The position numbers and the translations under genes are program-made. A stretch of DNA of 64,000 nt from CALJFL01 sp036961205 (GTDB lineage: Bacteria; Pseudomonadota; Gammaproteobacteria; Pseudomonadales; Halieaceae): contig JBALVI010000003.1 of assembly GCA_036961205.1 (NCBI GenBank), positions 310,001 through 374,000 of the forward strand, written 5' to 3'. The notes under the pieces were generated by a model. The model worked only from the letters and a program-made list of their open reading frames with translations, was not told where the DNA came from and did not search any database. Positions 16,967 through 25,197 of the stretch are shown piece by piece (the first letter of the stretch is position 1; each line of letters starts with the position of its first letter).

Positions 16967-17218
16967 GTGGCCACTTCCTTATTGGAAATCGTAGACTTGG
17001 GTGATGGTGAAATTGTGTTGCAGCGGGCGGAAGATGACTCCGAGCCGTTGGTGCGAATCAGTTTTTCCGAAGAGTCTCAAATCTATCTCATGGACAACAG
17101 CCTGGAAGTAGCTAAGGCCATGATTCAGGCTGGCATTCAGGCAGCTGCCACACTGGCGGAGCAAAACGAGGTGGAGATCCAGGCCACAACGGATACCCCC
17201 TCACGCGTTATTCACTGA
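16967..17218 (+). CDS. Small conserved hypothetical upstream of lexA
   Basis: 83 residues, acidic, no membrane segment. It starts with GTG at 16967, preceded by an AGAGAGG ribosome-binding site (about 16951-16957). It is convergent with lexA. Short proteins of this type lie beside lexA in several Pseudomonas-like genomes. Function unknown. Confidence 0.7.
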   Translation: MATSLLEIVDLGDGEIVLQRAEDDSEPLVRISFSEESQIYLMDNSLEVAKAMIQAGIQAAATLAEQNEVEIQATTDTPSRVIH

Positions 17219-17227
17219 TTAACGCGT
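17203..17227. terminator. Hairpin between convergent genes
   Basis: ACGCGTTA (17203-17210) and TAACGCGT (17220-17227) form a perfect 8-bp stem with a 9-nt loop at the end of the small gene upstream of lexA. There is no T run, so it is at best a Rho-assisted or processing signal. Confidence 0.35.
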
Positions 17228-17255
17228 AGATCTCTGGCCCAATACCGTCGCGGGT

Positions 17256-17858
17256 TTAATTGCCGCGTCTGAGGACCCCGACGCTAAGTCCCTCGATCTC
17301 AAACTCGCAATCTCGTAAATCTACCTTTATCGGTTCGTAGTCAGCATTTTCTGGGAGTAATTCCAGCAAGTGCTTTTGCTGAGTTTTGTGCAGTCGTTTA
17401 ACGGTGACCTCATCATCAATTCGCGCCACCACAATATCGCCATTGTTGGCGAGATTTGTGCGGTGAACCGCCAGCAGATCGCCGTCAAAAATACCGACAT
17501 CAATCATGCTATCGCCTGTGACTTTGAGGAAGTAGTCCGCTGCCGGTTTGAAAAAGCTGGGGGGTAGGTCGCAATAGTCTTCAATATGCTCCTCCGCCAA
17601 TACTGGATTACCAGCGGCAACGCGGCCAATAATCGGAATGCCCATGGTTTGCGGTAAGCGAATGCCTCGGGAAGCGCCGGGGATCATCTCAATAGCGCCT
17701 TTGCGAGCCAGCGCCTTTAAATGTTCTTCCGCAGCGTTGGCGGACTTGAAGCCCAGTTCTTTGGCGATATCGGCGCGAGTAGGCGGGTAGCCGGTCTGGT
17801 CAATATGCTGGCGGACGATGTCCAGCACCTGTTGTTGGCGATTAGTGAGCTTTTCCAT
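17256..17858 (-). CDS. lexA: SOS repressor LexA
   Basis: Represses SOS genes and self-cleaves when stimulated by RecA filaments. It is 200 residues: an N-terminal winged HTH (TNRQQQVLDIVRQHIDQTGYPPTRADIA), the cleavage site A82-G83 in GRVAAGNP, and a Ser-Lys dyad at S117 (TGDSMIDVG) and K154 (VTVKRL). It is autoregulated: one canonical LexA box overlaps its promoter and a second imperfect box lies between it and the start codon. Confidence 0.98.
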   Translation of the reverse strand: MEKLTNRQQQVLDIVRQHIDQTGYPPTRADIAKELGFKSANAAEEHLKALARKGAIEMIPGASRGIRLPQTMGIPIIGRVAAGNPVLAEEHIEDYCDLPPSFFKPAADYFLKVTGDSMIDVGIFDGDLLAVHRTNLANNGDIVVARIDDEVTVKRLHKTQQKHLLELLPENADYEPIKVDLRDCEFEIEGLSVGVLRRGN

Positions 17859-17868
17859 CTCAGCAGTA

Positions 17869-17884
17869 CCTGATGTATATACAG
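17869..17884 (-). promoter_or_regulatory. Second, imperfect LexA box
   Basis: On the minus strand the site reads CTGTATATACATCAGG: a perfect left half-site, but the right CAG is one base too close (CTG-N9-CAG). It sits 4 bp from the first box, a tandem arrangement like that of E. coli lexA. Confidence 0.6.
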
Positions 17885-17887
17885 TTG

Positions 17888-17922
17888 CTGTGATTATATA
17901 CAGTATTGCTGGGCGCTTACAA
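17888..17922 (-). promoter_or_regulatory. lexA promoter with overlapping LexA box
   Basis: A canonical LexA box, CTG-N10-CAG, lies at 17888-17903 (CTGTATATAATCACAG on the minus strand). It contains the -10 hexamer TATAAT (17893-17898). The -35 TTGTAA is at 17917-17922 with an 18-bp spacer. LexA binding would directly block polymerase, the classic autoregulatory design. Confidence 0.85.
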
Positions 17923-18021
17923 TGCCCTACGGGGAGTTAATTTAGGCCGGTGTGTATGCCGTGGTCTGGTCGCAGTCGTGTCGCAATTCTTTAGAGTACG
18001 TTCCGGGGTCCGTGCTCGGAC

Positions 18022-18339
18022 TTACAGATCTTCCACGCCGTACATTACCTCCGGCTCAATCATATTCAGCGGATTGTTCCAGTCCTCGGGGTGAAAAGGC
18101 AGATCGGGGTCCAGCCCGTCTTCATCGACCAGCTCATAGGGGGCTCGCCAATCCTCAGGCGCTTCAGCTTTTTGTAATAGTAGTTCTCGCCAGCCGTCCA
18201 GGTCGTACTCGGTGACTTCGCCGTCCAGGTACTGGGCTTCAATGGACAGGGTGGTCGGCTCCCACGCAACCACTTCAAACAACATGTTGGTCTGCAGATC
18301 TTTGTACCATCCGCCAACGACCGGGCGTAACATTTTCAT
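18022..18339 (-). CDS. Small acidic conserved hypothetical protein
   Basis: 105 residues, strongly acidic toward the C-terminus (EDGLDPDLPFHPEDWNNP). The N-terminal MLRPVVGGWYKDLQTNMLFEVVAWEP looks like a small beta-barrel. It resembles the DUF6763-type proteins of gammaproteobacteria, an identification from memory only. The start may be at 18339 or two codons downstream. No operon partner; convergent with nothing within 160 bp. Confidence 0.65.
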   Translation of the reverse strand: MKMLRPVVGGWYKDLQTNMLFEVVAWEPTTLSIEAQYLDGEVTEYDLDGWRELLLQKAEAPEDWRAPYELVDEDGLDPDLPFHPEDWNNPLNMIEPEVMYGVEDL

Positions 18340-18520
18340 TTCAACCTACTCTGCGTGCCTCTGGTTAACCAAAATATCACGCTGAGAAGTTCTGTCCATT
18401 ATGTGAAATTGTTCTTAAAACGGCTCTTAACATGCCATCGTTTTCGGTTGTAAAACTTCTTGAGAGGGATCAACTGCTTGCGTCGGTTATCAAGAGTTGA
18501 CTTGATGGAGGGGAGGGCTT

Positions 18521-18543
18521 TATATACCCAAATTGTGTATATA
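18521..18543. promoter_or_regulatory. AT-rich palindrome upstream of the MscS gene
   Basis: TATATAC (18521-18527) and GTATATA (18537-18543) form an inverted repeat with a 9-bp spacer, 74 bp before the mscS-type gene. The 277-bp gap 18340-18616 otherwise shows only AT-rich sequence. It could be an operator; no regulator is suggested by sequence. Confidence 0.3.
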
Positions 18544-18616
18544 CTCACCTGTCTACAGAATGAAATTGTCTAAAAACATTTGCGCTTGAGCGTATCGACC
18601 CGGAGTTCTCAGTTTT

Positions 18617-19711
18617 ATGGAAAGTATTCGTCAGGCATTTTTGAACGCGGGGGAATCTCTGGGCTTGCCGCCGGCAATTTTGACCCTGCTGTTCCTGTTT
18701 TTACTGGGGGTCTGTGCTCATTTTTTTATTGCGATGTTCGTCCGTCGGCTGCATGTTATGGCGGCTGGCAGCGTGATGCGCTGGGACGACGTGCTGATGA
18801 CCGCTCTGGATGTCCCGCTGCGAGTTATCGTATGGGTGTTTGTTGTATATCTGGCTCTGGATGTGTTTCCAGCCACTCATGATCTACAGGTGCTTTTGTC
18901 GCAAGCTGTGGGTACCGCGGTGGTGCTCATACTGGCGTGGTTTGTGCACCGGCTTATTCGTGGGGTTGAGGCCGAGATGCTGGAGGCCGACCGCGGTCGT
19001 ACTGGCTCAAATGACAGAGCCACTATTACTGCGACGGCGAAATTGCTGCGGGTAAGCCTGTGGATCGTTGCCGGACTGATGTTGCTGCAATCAGTCGGCT
19101 TGTCGATTTCCGGCCTCCTTGCCTTTGGTGGGATTGGTGGTATCGCCGTGGGCTTCGCTGCTAAAGACCTGCTCGCCAACTTTTTTGGTGGCATGGGTAT
19201 TTACCTCGACAGGCCCTTTACCATCGGCGATTGGATCAGGTCGCCGGATCAGGAGGTAGAGGGCACGGTCGAAGATATCGGCTGGCGGGTGACCCGTATT
19301 CGCACCTTCGATCAGCGCCCACTCTACGTGCCGAACTCGGTCTTTAGTCAGATCTCCATTCAGAACCCTTCACGCATGTTCAACCGGCGTATCCACGAGA
19401 CTATCGGTTTGCGCTATGAAGATGCGAGTAAAATGGACAAGGTGGTTGCCGACGTACGAGCAATGCTGGAACAGCATGAAGATATTGATTTGCAGCGCAC
19501 CCTAATCGTCAATTTTGTGTCGTTTGGCGCCTCGTCTCTGGATTTCTTCGTCTATACTTTCACCAAGACCACCGATTGGGTGACGTTTCACGCAATTAAG
19601 CAGGATGTGATGTTGAAAATATTAGAAATCGTCTACGCCAACGGCGCTGACGTGGCATTTCCTACCAGGACCTTGCACCTTGAGTCCCCGTCAGCGGAGC
19701 CAACGCCATGA
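18617..19711 (+). CDS. MscS-family mechanosensitive ion channel
   Basis: Releases solutes on hypo-osmotic shock. It is 364 residues with about four N-terminal membrane segments. The pore helix lies in SISGLLAFGGIGGIAVGFAA followed by KDLLANFFGGMGIYLDRPF, the family hallmark, and the cytoplasmic beta domain begins at IGDWIRSP, ending near residue 355. It is somewhat longer than E. coli MscS because of extra N-terminal helices. Its TGA overlaps the ATG of the next gene. Confidence 0.92.
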   Translation: MESIRQAFLNAGESLGLPPAILTLLFLFLLGVCAHFFIAMFVRRLHVMAAGSVMRWDDVLMTALDVPLRVIVWVFVVYLALDVFPATHDLQVLLSQAVGTAVVLILAWFVHRLIRGVEAEMLEADRGRTGSNDRATITATAKLLRVSLWIVAGLMLLQSVGLSISGLLAFGGIGGIAVGFAAKDLLANFFGGMGIYLDRPFTIGDWIRSPDQEVEGTVEDIGWRVTRIRTFDQRPLYVPNSVFSQISIQNPSRMFNRRIHETIGLRYEDASKMDKVVADVRAMLEQHEDIDLQRTLIVNFVSFGASSLDFFVYTFTKTTDWVTFHAIKQDVMLKILEIVYANGADVAFPTRTLHLESPSAEPTP

Positions 19712-20457
19712 GTTGTGTTGCGGTCATCGGCGGTACGGGGCTGGATCAGTTGCAGGGTTTGGAAATAGTGGCAAGTCATCCCGTAGATACTCCCTTCGGC
19801 AGCCCCTCAAGGCCGATAGAGGAGGGCAACCTGAACGGCCAGCGAGTATTTTTTCTGCAGCGCCATGGAAGCCCAGAGGCAATTCCACCGCACATGATTA
19901 ACTATCGTGCGAATATTTGGAGCCTGAAGTCACTGGGAGTTACCGACATTGTCTCGATTAATGCGGTCGGCGGGATCAGTCCGGAGATGCAACCCGGTCG
20001 CCTGATCATCCCGGACCAGCTCGTCGATTACACCTGGGGTCGAGAACATACCTTCGACGATGGCGCCACCGGTGAGATGATGCACATTGACTTCACCGAA
20101 CCCTATGATCGCAAGCTAAGGCTGGCACTGCTGGCTGCAGCTGAGCGCGCAAAAATCAAGTATCAGGAGAGTGGTACTCATGCGGTAACCCAGGGGCCCC
20201 GACTGGAAACAGCGGCAGAAGTACGGCGTATGGCACAGGACGGTTGTGACATCGTGGGTATGACCTGCATGCCTGAGGCGGCGCTGGCCAGAGAGGCGGG
20301 GCTGGCGTATGCCAATGTTTGCATGGTGGTCAATGCGGCGGCTGGATTGGATGATCAGCCGCTGACTTTAGAGTTCATGCGTGCCATTCTGCAACGCGAG
20401 GCTCAGGTGGTGGGCGAACTGCTGCGGGAGTTTCTCGGGAGCTACTCAGCAAGCTGA
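19708..20457 (+). CDS. S-methyl-5'-thioinosine / methylthioadenosine phosphorylase family
   Basis: Phosphorolysis of a 5'-methylthio-nucleoside in methionine salvage. It is 249 residues of the PNP/MTAP class II family: GGTGLDQL at the N-terminus, phosphate-binding RHGSPEAIPPHMINYRANIW, NAVGGISPEM, and the substrate region EVRRMAQDGCDIVGMTCMPEAALA. In Pseudomonas the homologue prefers methylthioinosine, so that is the likely substrate here (inference). It overlaps the mscS gene by 4 bp, and its 3' end overlaps the convergent csiV by 16 bp. Confidence 0.88.
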   Translation: MSCVAVIGGTGLDQLQGLEIVASHPVDTPFGSPSRPIEEGNLNGQRVFFLQRHGSPEAIPPHMINYRANIWSLKSLGVTDIVSINAVGGISPEMQPGRLIIPDQLVDYTWGREHTFDDGATGEMMHIDFTEPYDRKLRLALLAAAERAKIKYQESGTHAVTQGPRLETAAEVRRMAQDGCDIVGMTCMPEAALAREAGLAYANVCMVVNAAAGLDDQPLTLEFMRAILQREAQVVGELLREFLGSYSAS

Positions 20458-21569
20458 GCGGCAGCGGCCTGCTCGGCGAGCGCTATCTCCGCGAGTGCCA
20501 TTTCCTCTAGTTCTTCCGCAGACAAGGGGGTTACTTTGATTACCACCCCCAGCATCGGGTGGTCTATATAATGTACTTCGTTGCTGCGCATCCGTCGTTT
20601 TTGCTGCATTAACACCGCGTGACGCCACGGGTATGCGGGTTCCAGGTCCTCAGGCTCAGGCGTGTCCACGCCTAGCCCTTCGAAATCATCAGCACCATAT
20701 CCAATTCCGTTTTCAGGCAGGTCTTCTCGCATCGCAGCTGTCGGTATCTCAGGTTCCGTTTCTATGGCAGGGTCCATGTCGAATCCAAAAGCGGACGGCG
20801 GTGTTACCAAAATCAGCGAGGCGGGGCTTAGAGGTGGCGCCGGTATTCTCCAGTTTTCGGTAAAGTACTGCCCCTGGGTATTGAGCCAGAGATTGGTTTC
20901 CAGGTGGAGATAACGTGACACATACAGCTTCACACTGCCCTGCAGTAGTGGCCAATCCTGAATATCACCAGAGCGGTCTATGATGATAGGCAAGGTCTCA
21001 TCGGCGCTCGCCATCGGCTGTAACCAGGTTTGGTGAAACAGGGTGCGAAAGCGACCGGTTCTTTGCATATAGGCGGCTTTCCCCCGAAATTCTAATTCAC
21101 CTGAGGGGCGGACAATGAAGGAGGAGGGCGTGAGGGGCTCCGGTTCCAACTCTTCGTCTTCCAGCAGAGCCGGGTCTAATTCTTTGGCCTGAGAATTAGG
21201 GTCCGGCACGTTAGGGCCTTCCACTGATGGAATATCCGGGGTTTGCTCCTCAGGAGGAACTTCGGCCGGTAACAAAATAGTCTGCACCCCTAGTGGATCA
21301 ACAGTGCTTTCCCCCGGATTTGCTTCAAGATTTTCGATCACAGTAGCGGGGTTAATCAAATATCTAAAATTGTCGGGATAAGCGAGGTTCGGCTCTGGCT
21401 CCCAGATCTCCGCTCGGCTGGTGGCTGCTTCCGGGCGGCTGAATATCATCAGTTCAACGCGATACCAGCGCGCCGCATCGGCATCCTGAGGCTGGGCATA
21501 CGCTACGGGGGCTGCGCTGAAAATAGTAAACAGCAATGCGCTTAGCAGGGAGCGAAGGATCAATTTCAT
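20442..21569 (-). CDS. csiV: CsiV family protein
   Basis: 375 residues with a signal peptide (LILRSLLSALLFTIFSAAPVAYA). The mature protein begins with the CsiV-type RWYRVELMIFSRPEA segment. The centre is Pro/Glu-rich (about 110-145) and the C-terminal half carries the conserved HHxxM-like EVHYIDHPMLGVVIKVTPL. In Vibrio, CsiV is a periplasmic peptidoglycan-binding protein needed for D-amino-acid-sensitive growth. It overlaps mfd by one base, as in other gammaproteobacteria. Confidence 0.85.
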   Translation of the reverse strand: MKLILRSLLSALLFTIFSAAPVAYAQPQDADAARWYRVELMIFSRPEAATSRAEIWEPEPNLAYPDNFRYLINPATVIENLEANPGESTVDPLGVQTILLPAEVPPEEQTPDIPSVEGPNVPDPNSQAKELDPALLEDEELEPEPLTPSSFIVRPSGELEFRGKAAYMQRTGRFRTLFHQTWLQPMASADETLPIIIDRSGDIQDWPLLQGSVKLYVSRYLHLETNLWLNTQGQYFTENWRIPAPPLSPASLILVTPPSAFGFDMDPAIETEPEIPTAAMREDLPENGIGYGADDFEGLGVDTPEPEDLEPAYPWRHAVLMQQKRRMRSNEVHYIDHPMLGVVIKVTPLSAEELEEMALAEIALAEQAAAAQLAE

Positions 21570-24500
21570 CAGGCGGCTATTCCACTGGCGTCTGCGGCGA
21601 AGCTTATCAATAAGTCTTCAATGAATTTCTGCCTGTCAGCAGCTTCGGGTAGGGACTGGTCGAAGCGCAAGCGGGTTGCGCCGGTGAGTCGGTAGGATTT
21701 TGGATCAGACTGTACCAATGTGACCAGACTCATAGGGTTTACTCGAGTATTTTCTTTGAAATTGATGTTACCACCCTCTGCGCCGACCTCAATGCCGCGT
21801 ATGCCGAGACTTTGTGCGCGAATGCGCAGTTTAGCCAGCTCAAATAGATTGCCGACCTGCCTTGGCAATAAGCCAAACCGGTCGATCATTTCTACCTGAA
21901 TGTCACGCAGGTCGCGATCTTTCTTCGCGGCGGCTATGCGTTTGTACAAGATCAACCGGGTATTGATGTCCGGTAGATAGTCATCTGGAATCAGCGCAGG
22001 GGTATGCAAATTGACTTCGGTACCTGCCTCGAGGGGCGCGTCTACATCGGGGATTTCACCGCGTCTGAGTGCAGCCACTGCCTGTTCCAGCATTTCCATG
22101 TAAAGTGAAAAGCCGACACTATGAATCTGTCCACTTTGTTCGTCTCCCAGCAACTCGCCAGCGCCACGAATCTCTAAATCCTGGGTGGCCAGCATATAAC
22201 CAGCACCCAGATCTCCGGCGGCCTCGATCGCCTCCAGGCGTTTACTCGCGTCTGAACTGATAGCCGAGCGGGGCGGACACAACAGATAGGCATAGGCCTG
22301 GTGATGGGATCGGCCCACTCTGCCTCTAAGCTGATGAAGCTGTGCCAGACCGAAACGATCAGCCCGCTCTATGATGATAGTGTTTGCGTTCGGGACGTCG
22401 ATTCCCGTTTCAATAATTGTCGTACACAACAAAATATGATGACGTTGGTGGTAAAAGGAGGACATGACATTTTCAAGCTGATTCTCCCGCAGCTGACCGT
22501 GAGCAACGGCGATGGACAGATCTGGTAACAACTCGCGCAACTTGCGCGCGGTTTCTTCTATCGTCTTGACCTCGTTATGCAGGTAGTAAACCTGGCCACC
22601 CCTTAGGGTTTCCCGCAGCACCGCTTCTTTCACCAGACCAACATTGTGCTCGCGCACGAAAGTTTTGATCGACAGGCGCCTGGCCGGCGGCGTGGCGATA
22701 ATTGACAGATCGCGCATTCCACCCAGCGCCATATTCAGTGTTCGCGGAATAGGCGTAGCCGTCAGTGTAAGAATATCAACTTCCGCTCGCAGTGCCTTAA
22801 TGGCTTCTTTTTGTTTAACCCCGAAACGGTGTTCCTCGTCGATGATCAGCAGGCCTAGATCGTGAAACTTAAAATCGGCCTGCAATAATTTGTGTGTGCC
22901 GACCAAAATATCAATTGCGCCGGATTTTACTTTCGCGGTCACTTCTTTTAGCGCCGCAGTGCTTTTGAATCTTGAAACCATATCAACGGCTACTGGCCAG
23001 TCGGCGAAGCGATCGATGAAAGAATTATAATGTTGCTGGGCGAGCAGGGTGGTAGGCACCAGTACGGCGACCTGCTTGCCATTTTGCGCGGCTATAAAAG
23101 CAGCGCGCATAGCGACTTCGGTTTTGCCAAAGCCCACGTCGCCGCAAACCAGGCGATCCATTACCCGGGGGCTAGTCATGTCCGCTACTACGGCATTAAT
23201 TGTTGTTTGTTGATCCGGTGTTTCTTCGAAGGGAAAGCTCGCGCTGAATTGTTCGTAAGCCGTCGCCGGCAGTTCAAACATAAAGCCTTCTCGCGCTTCA
23301 CGGCGGGCGTACACCTCGAGCAGCTGGGCGGCTATATCACTGGCTTTCTCGCTGGCTTTGCGCCGTGCCTTTTCCCACTGCTCAGAGCCAAGTCGGTGTA
23401 ACGGCGCTGTCTCGGGATCGCTGCCGGAGTAGCGGCTGATCAGGTGTAAGGAGGATACGGGTACGTAGAGCTTCGATTCCTGGGCATATTCGACCGTCAG
23501 AAATTCGGTTTCTTGTTCATTGACTGTAAGCGTCTCCAGTCCTCGGTACCGTCCTACCCCGTGTTCGATGTGAACGACGGGTACACCTTCGCGCAACTCA
23601 TTAAGGTTGCGGAAAATATTGCCGGGGTCGGACTCATCGACTTTTTTGCGGCGCCTGCGCTGAGCGACCCGGTTGCCAAATAATTGCGATTCGCACACCA
23701 GGGTTGCCTGGTCGCTGCCAAAATACATGCCGCGATCCAGCGGGGCGGTGGTGATGCAGAAGCTGGCGCTCGATTTCAGGAAATCCTGCCAGTCCGCAAC
23801 CGGTACCGGGTTGAGGTCATGCGCGGTCAGTGACTCCAGAAGAATCTCCCTGCGCCCAGCGGATTCTGCGCACAACAATACGCGTGCGGTGTGCTCGTCC
23901 AGGAAGGCACCCAGCTGATCCATGGGGTTTAGCTTGCGGCCGTCTTGAATGCCAATCACAGGTGGCTGCAGGCAGGCGGTTGCGCAGTGTACGGGTGCAT
24001 TAGTGTTGTTTCGTAGCTCCAGAACTGGAACTTTGCCCAGTGCCTGATAAAGCTCTTCGACCGGGATGAAGCCGCGTCGGGGAGGCAGTAGTGGGCGTCG
24101 TGGGTCCACACCATACTCTTCATAGCGAGACTCCACGTCCTGCCAAAAACTCTGCGCGGCACTGTGATGCTCGCCACTGGTGATGACAGCGGCACCGGCA
24201 GGCAGGTAGTCAAAAAGTGAATCGCAATGATCAAAGAACAGCGGGATAAAGTACTCGCTGCCGCCGGGGATGCGTCCGGCGCTGATCTCCGCGTAAACAG
24301 TGCAAGCGTCGTGATCGACGTCGAAGCTGTCGTACCAGTTGAACTGGAACGTACGAATCGCTTTGGAATTAAGTGGGAACTCTCGTGCTGGCAGCAGGTT
24401 GATGGCGTCTACTTTATCGATTGTGAGCTGACTCTCGGGATCGAAAGTGCGCAGGGTGTCCACTTCGTCATCAAGCAGGTCAATTCGATACGGCAACTCG

Positions 24501-25036
24501 CTGCCCATCGGATAAATGTCTAGTAGCGAACCACGAAAAGCATATTCGCCGTGCTCAAATACGGTTTCCACGTTGTTGTAGCCGTTATGGCTCAAATTCT
24601 GGCGGAATGCAGCAATGTCCAGAGTTTGTCCCCGTTCCAGGACCAGGCTCGAGCCTGCAATGTATTCCTTAGGCGGTAAGCGGTGCATTAATGTGGGAAT
24701 TGGAACGATCAGCACGCCACCGGAAACTGAGGGCAGCCGATGTAGCGTGCTCAGGCGCTCTGAGATAATGTCCTGGTGGGGTGAAAAACTATCGTAGGGC
24801 AGTGTCTCCCAGTCAGGTAATGACAGGATCTCGATATCTTCGGTGATGAAAAACGGCAGCTCACGCTCCAGCGTCAAAGCCGCTGTAGTGTCAGCGGTGA
24901 CCACAACCAGCAAGCGGTCGGCAGACGCAAGCTCCGCAATAGCCCGGCTCTCTGCTGAGCCATAAAACGGGCCAATAGCGGTTCTCGTTCCGGCTTTTTG
25001 GGGCCAGGGCGTATTTTGTAGCAGTTCTGGGAACAT
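21569..25036 (-). CDS. mfd: Transcription-repair coupling factor Mfd
   Basis: ATP-dependent translocase that removes stalled RNA polymerase at lesions and recruits UvrA. It is 1155 residues: UvrB-homology N-terminus (SLPDWETLPYDSFSPHQDI), RNA-polymerase interaction domain (GVPVVHIEHGVGRYRGLETL), RecG-like helicase with Walker A GDVGFGKTE and LLIIDEEHRFGVKQKE, HQLRGRVGR motif VI, and a C-terminal TRCF domain. Divergent from GAPDH with 161 bp between; this pair is conserved in Pseudomonas. Confidence 0.97.
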   Translation of the reverse strand: MFPELLQNTPWPQKAGTRTAIGPFYGSAESRAIAELASADRLLVVVTADTTAALTLERELPFFITEDIEILSLPDWETLPYDSFSPHQDIISERLSTLHRLPSVSGGVLIVPIPTLMHRLPPKEYIAGSSLVLERGQTLDIAAFRQNLSHNGYNNVETVFEHGEYAFRGSLLDIYPMGSELPYRIDLLDDEVDTLRTFDPESQLTIDKVDAINLLPAREFPLNSKAIRTFQFNWYDSFDVDHDACTVYAEISAGRIPGGSEYFIPLFFDHCDSLFDYLPAGAAVITSGEHHSAAQSFWQDVESRYEEYGVDPRRPLLPPRRGFIPVEELYQALGKVPVLELRNNTNAPVHCATACLQPPVIGIQDGRKLNPMDQLGAFLDEHTARVLLCAESAGRREILLESLTAHDLNPVPVADWQDFLKSSASFCITTAPLDRGMYFGSDQATLVCESQLFGNRVAQRRRRKKVDESDPGNIFRNLNELREGVPVVHIEHGVGRYRGLETLTVNEQETEFLTVEYAQESKLYVPVSSLHLISRYSGSDPETAPLHRLGSEQWEKARRKASEKASDIAAQLLEVYARREAREGFMFELPATAYEQFSASFPFEETPDQQTTINAVVADMTSPRVMDRLVCGDVGFGKTEVAMRAAFIAAQNGKQVAVLVPTTLLAQQHYNSFIDRFADWPVAVDMVSRFKSTAALKEVTAKVKSGAIDILVGTHKLLQADFKFHDLGLLIIDEEHRFGVKQKEAIKALRAEVDILTLTATPIPRTLNMALGGMRDLSIIATPPARRLSIKTFVREHNVGLVKEAVLRETLRGGQVYYLHNEVKTIEETARKLRELLPDLSIAVAHGQLRENQLENVMSSFYHQRHHILLCTTIIETGIDVPNANTIIIERADRFGLAQLHQLRGRVGRSHHQAYAYLLCPPRSAISSDASKRLEAIEAAGDLGAGYMLATQDLEIRGAGELLGDEQSGQIHSVGFSLYMEMLEQAVAALRRGEIPDVDAPLEAGTEVNLHTPALIPDDYLPDINTRLILYKRIAAAKKDRDLRDIQVEMIDRFGLLPRQVGNLFELAKLRIRAQSLGIRGIEVGAEGGNINFKENTRVNPMSLVTLVQSDPKSYRLTGATRLRFDQSLPEAADRQKFIEDLLISFAADASGIAA

Positions 25037-25129
25037 AGTGGCGGGGGTGCCGACTCGATAGCAAACAGGGCGCCCATTGTAAGGGCTAGCACGGCCCGGC
25101 TCCAGTGTCTTAAGTTCGGCCTTGATGGC

Positions 25130-25158
25130 TTGCCCCGGCTACCTCATCGTATGATAAT
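25130..25158 (+). promoter_or_regulatory. Candidate promoter of the GAPDH gene
   Basis: TTGCCC (25130-25135) and GATAAT (25153-25158) with a 17-bp spacer, 39 bp upstream of the GTG start. Located in the mfd/GAPDH divergent interval. Confidence 0.5.
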
Positions 25159-25197
25159 ACTCACCCGCAGCCCACCCGCTAACTCAAAGGTGCCGTA

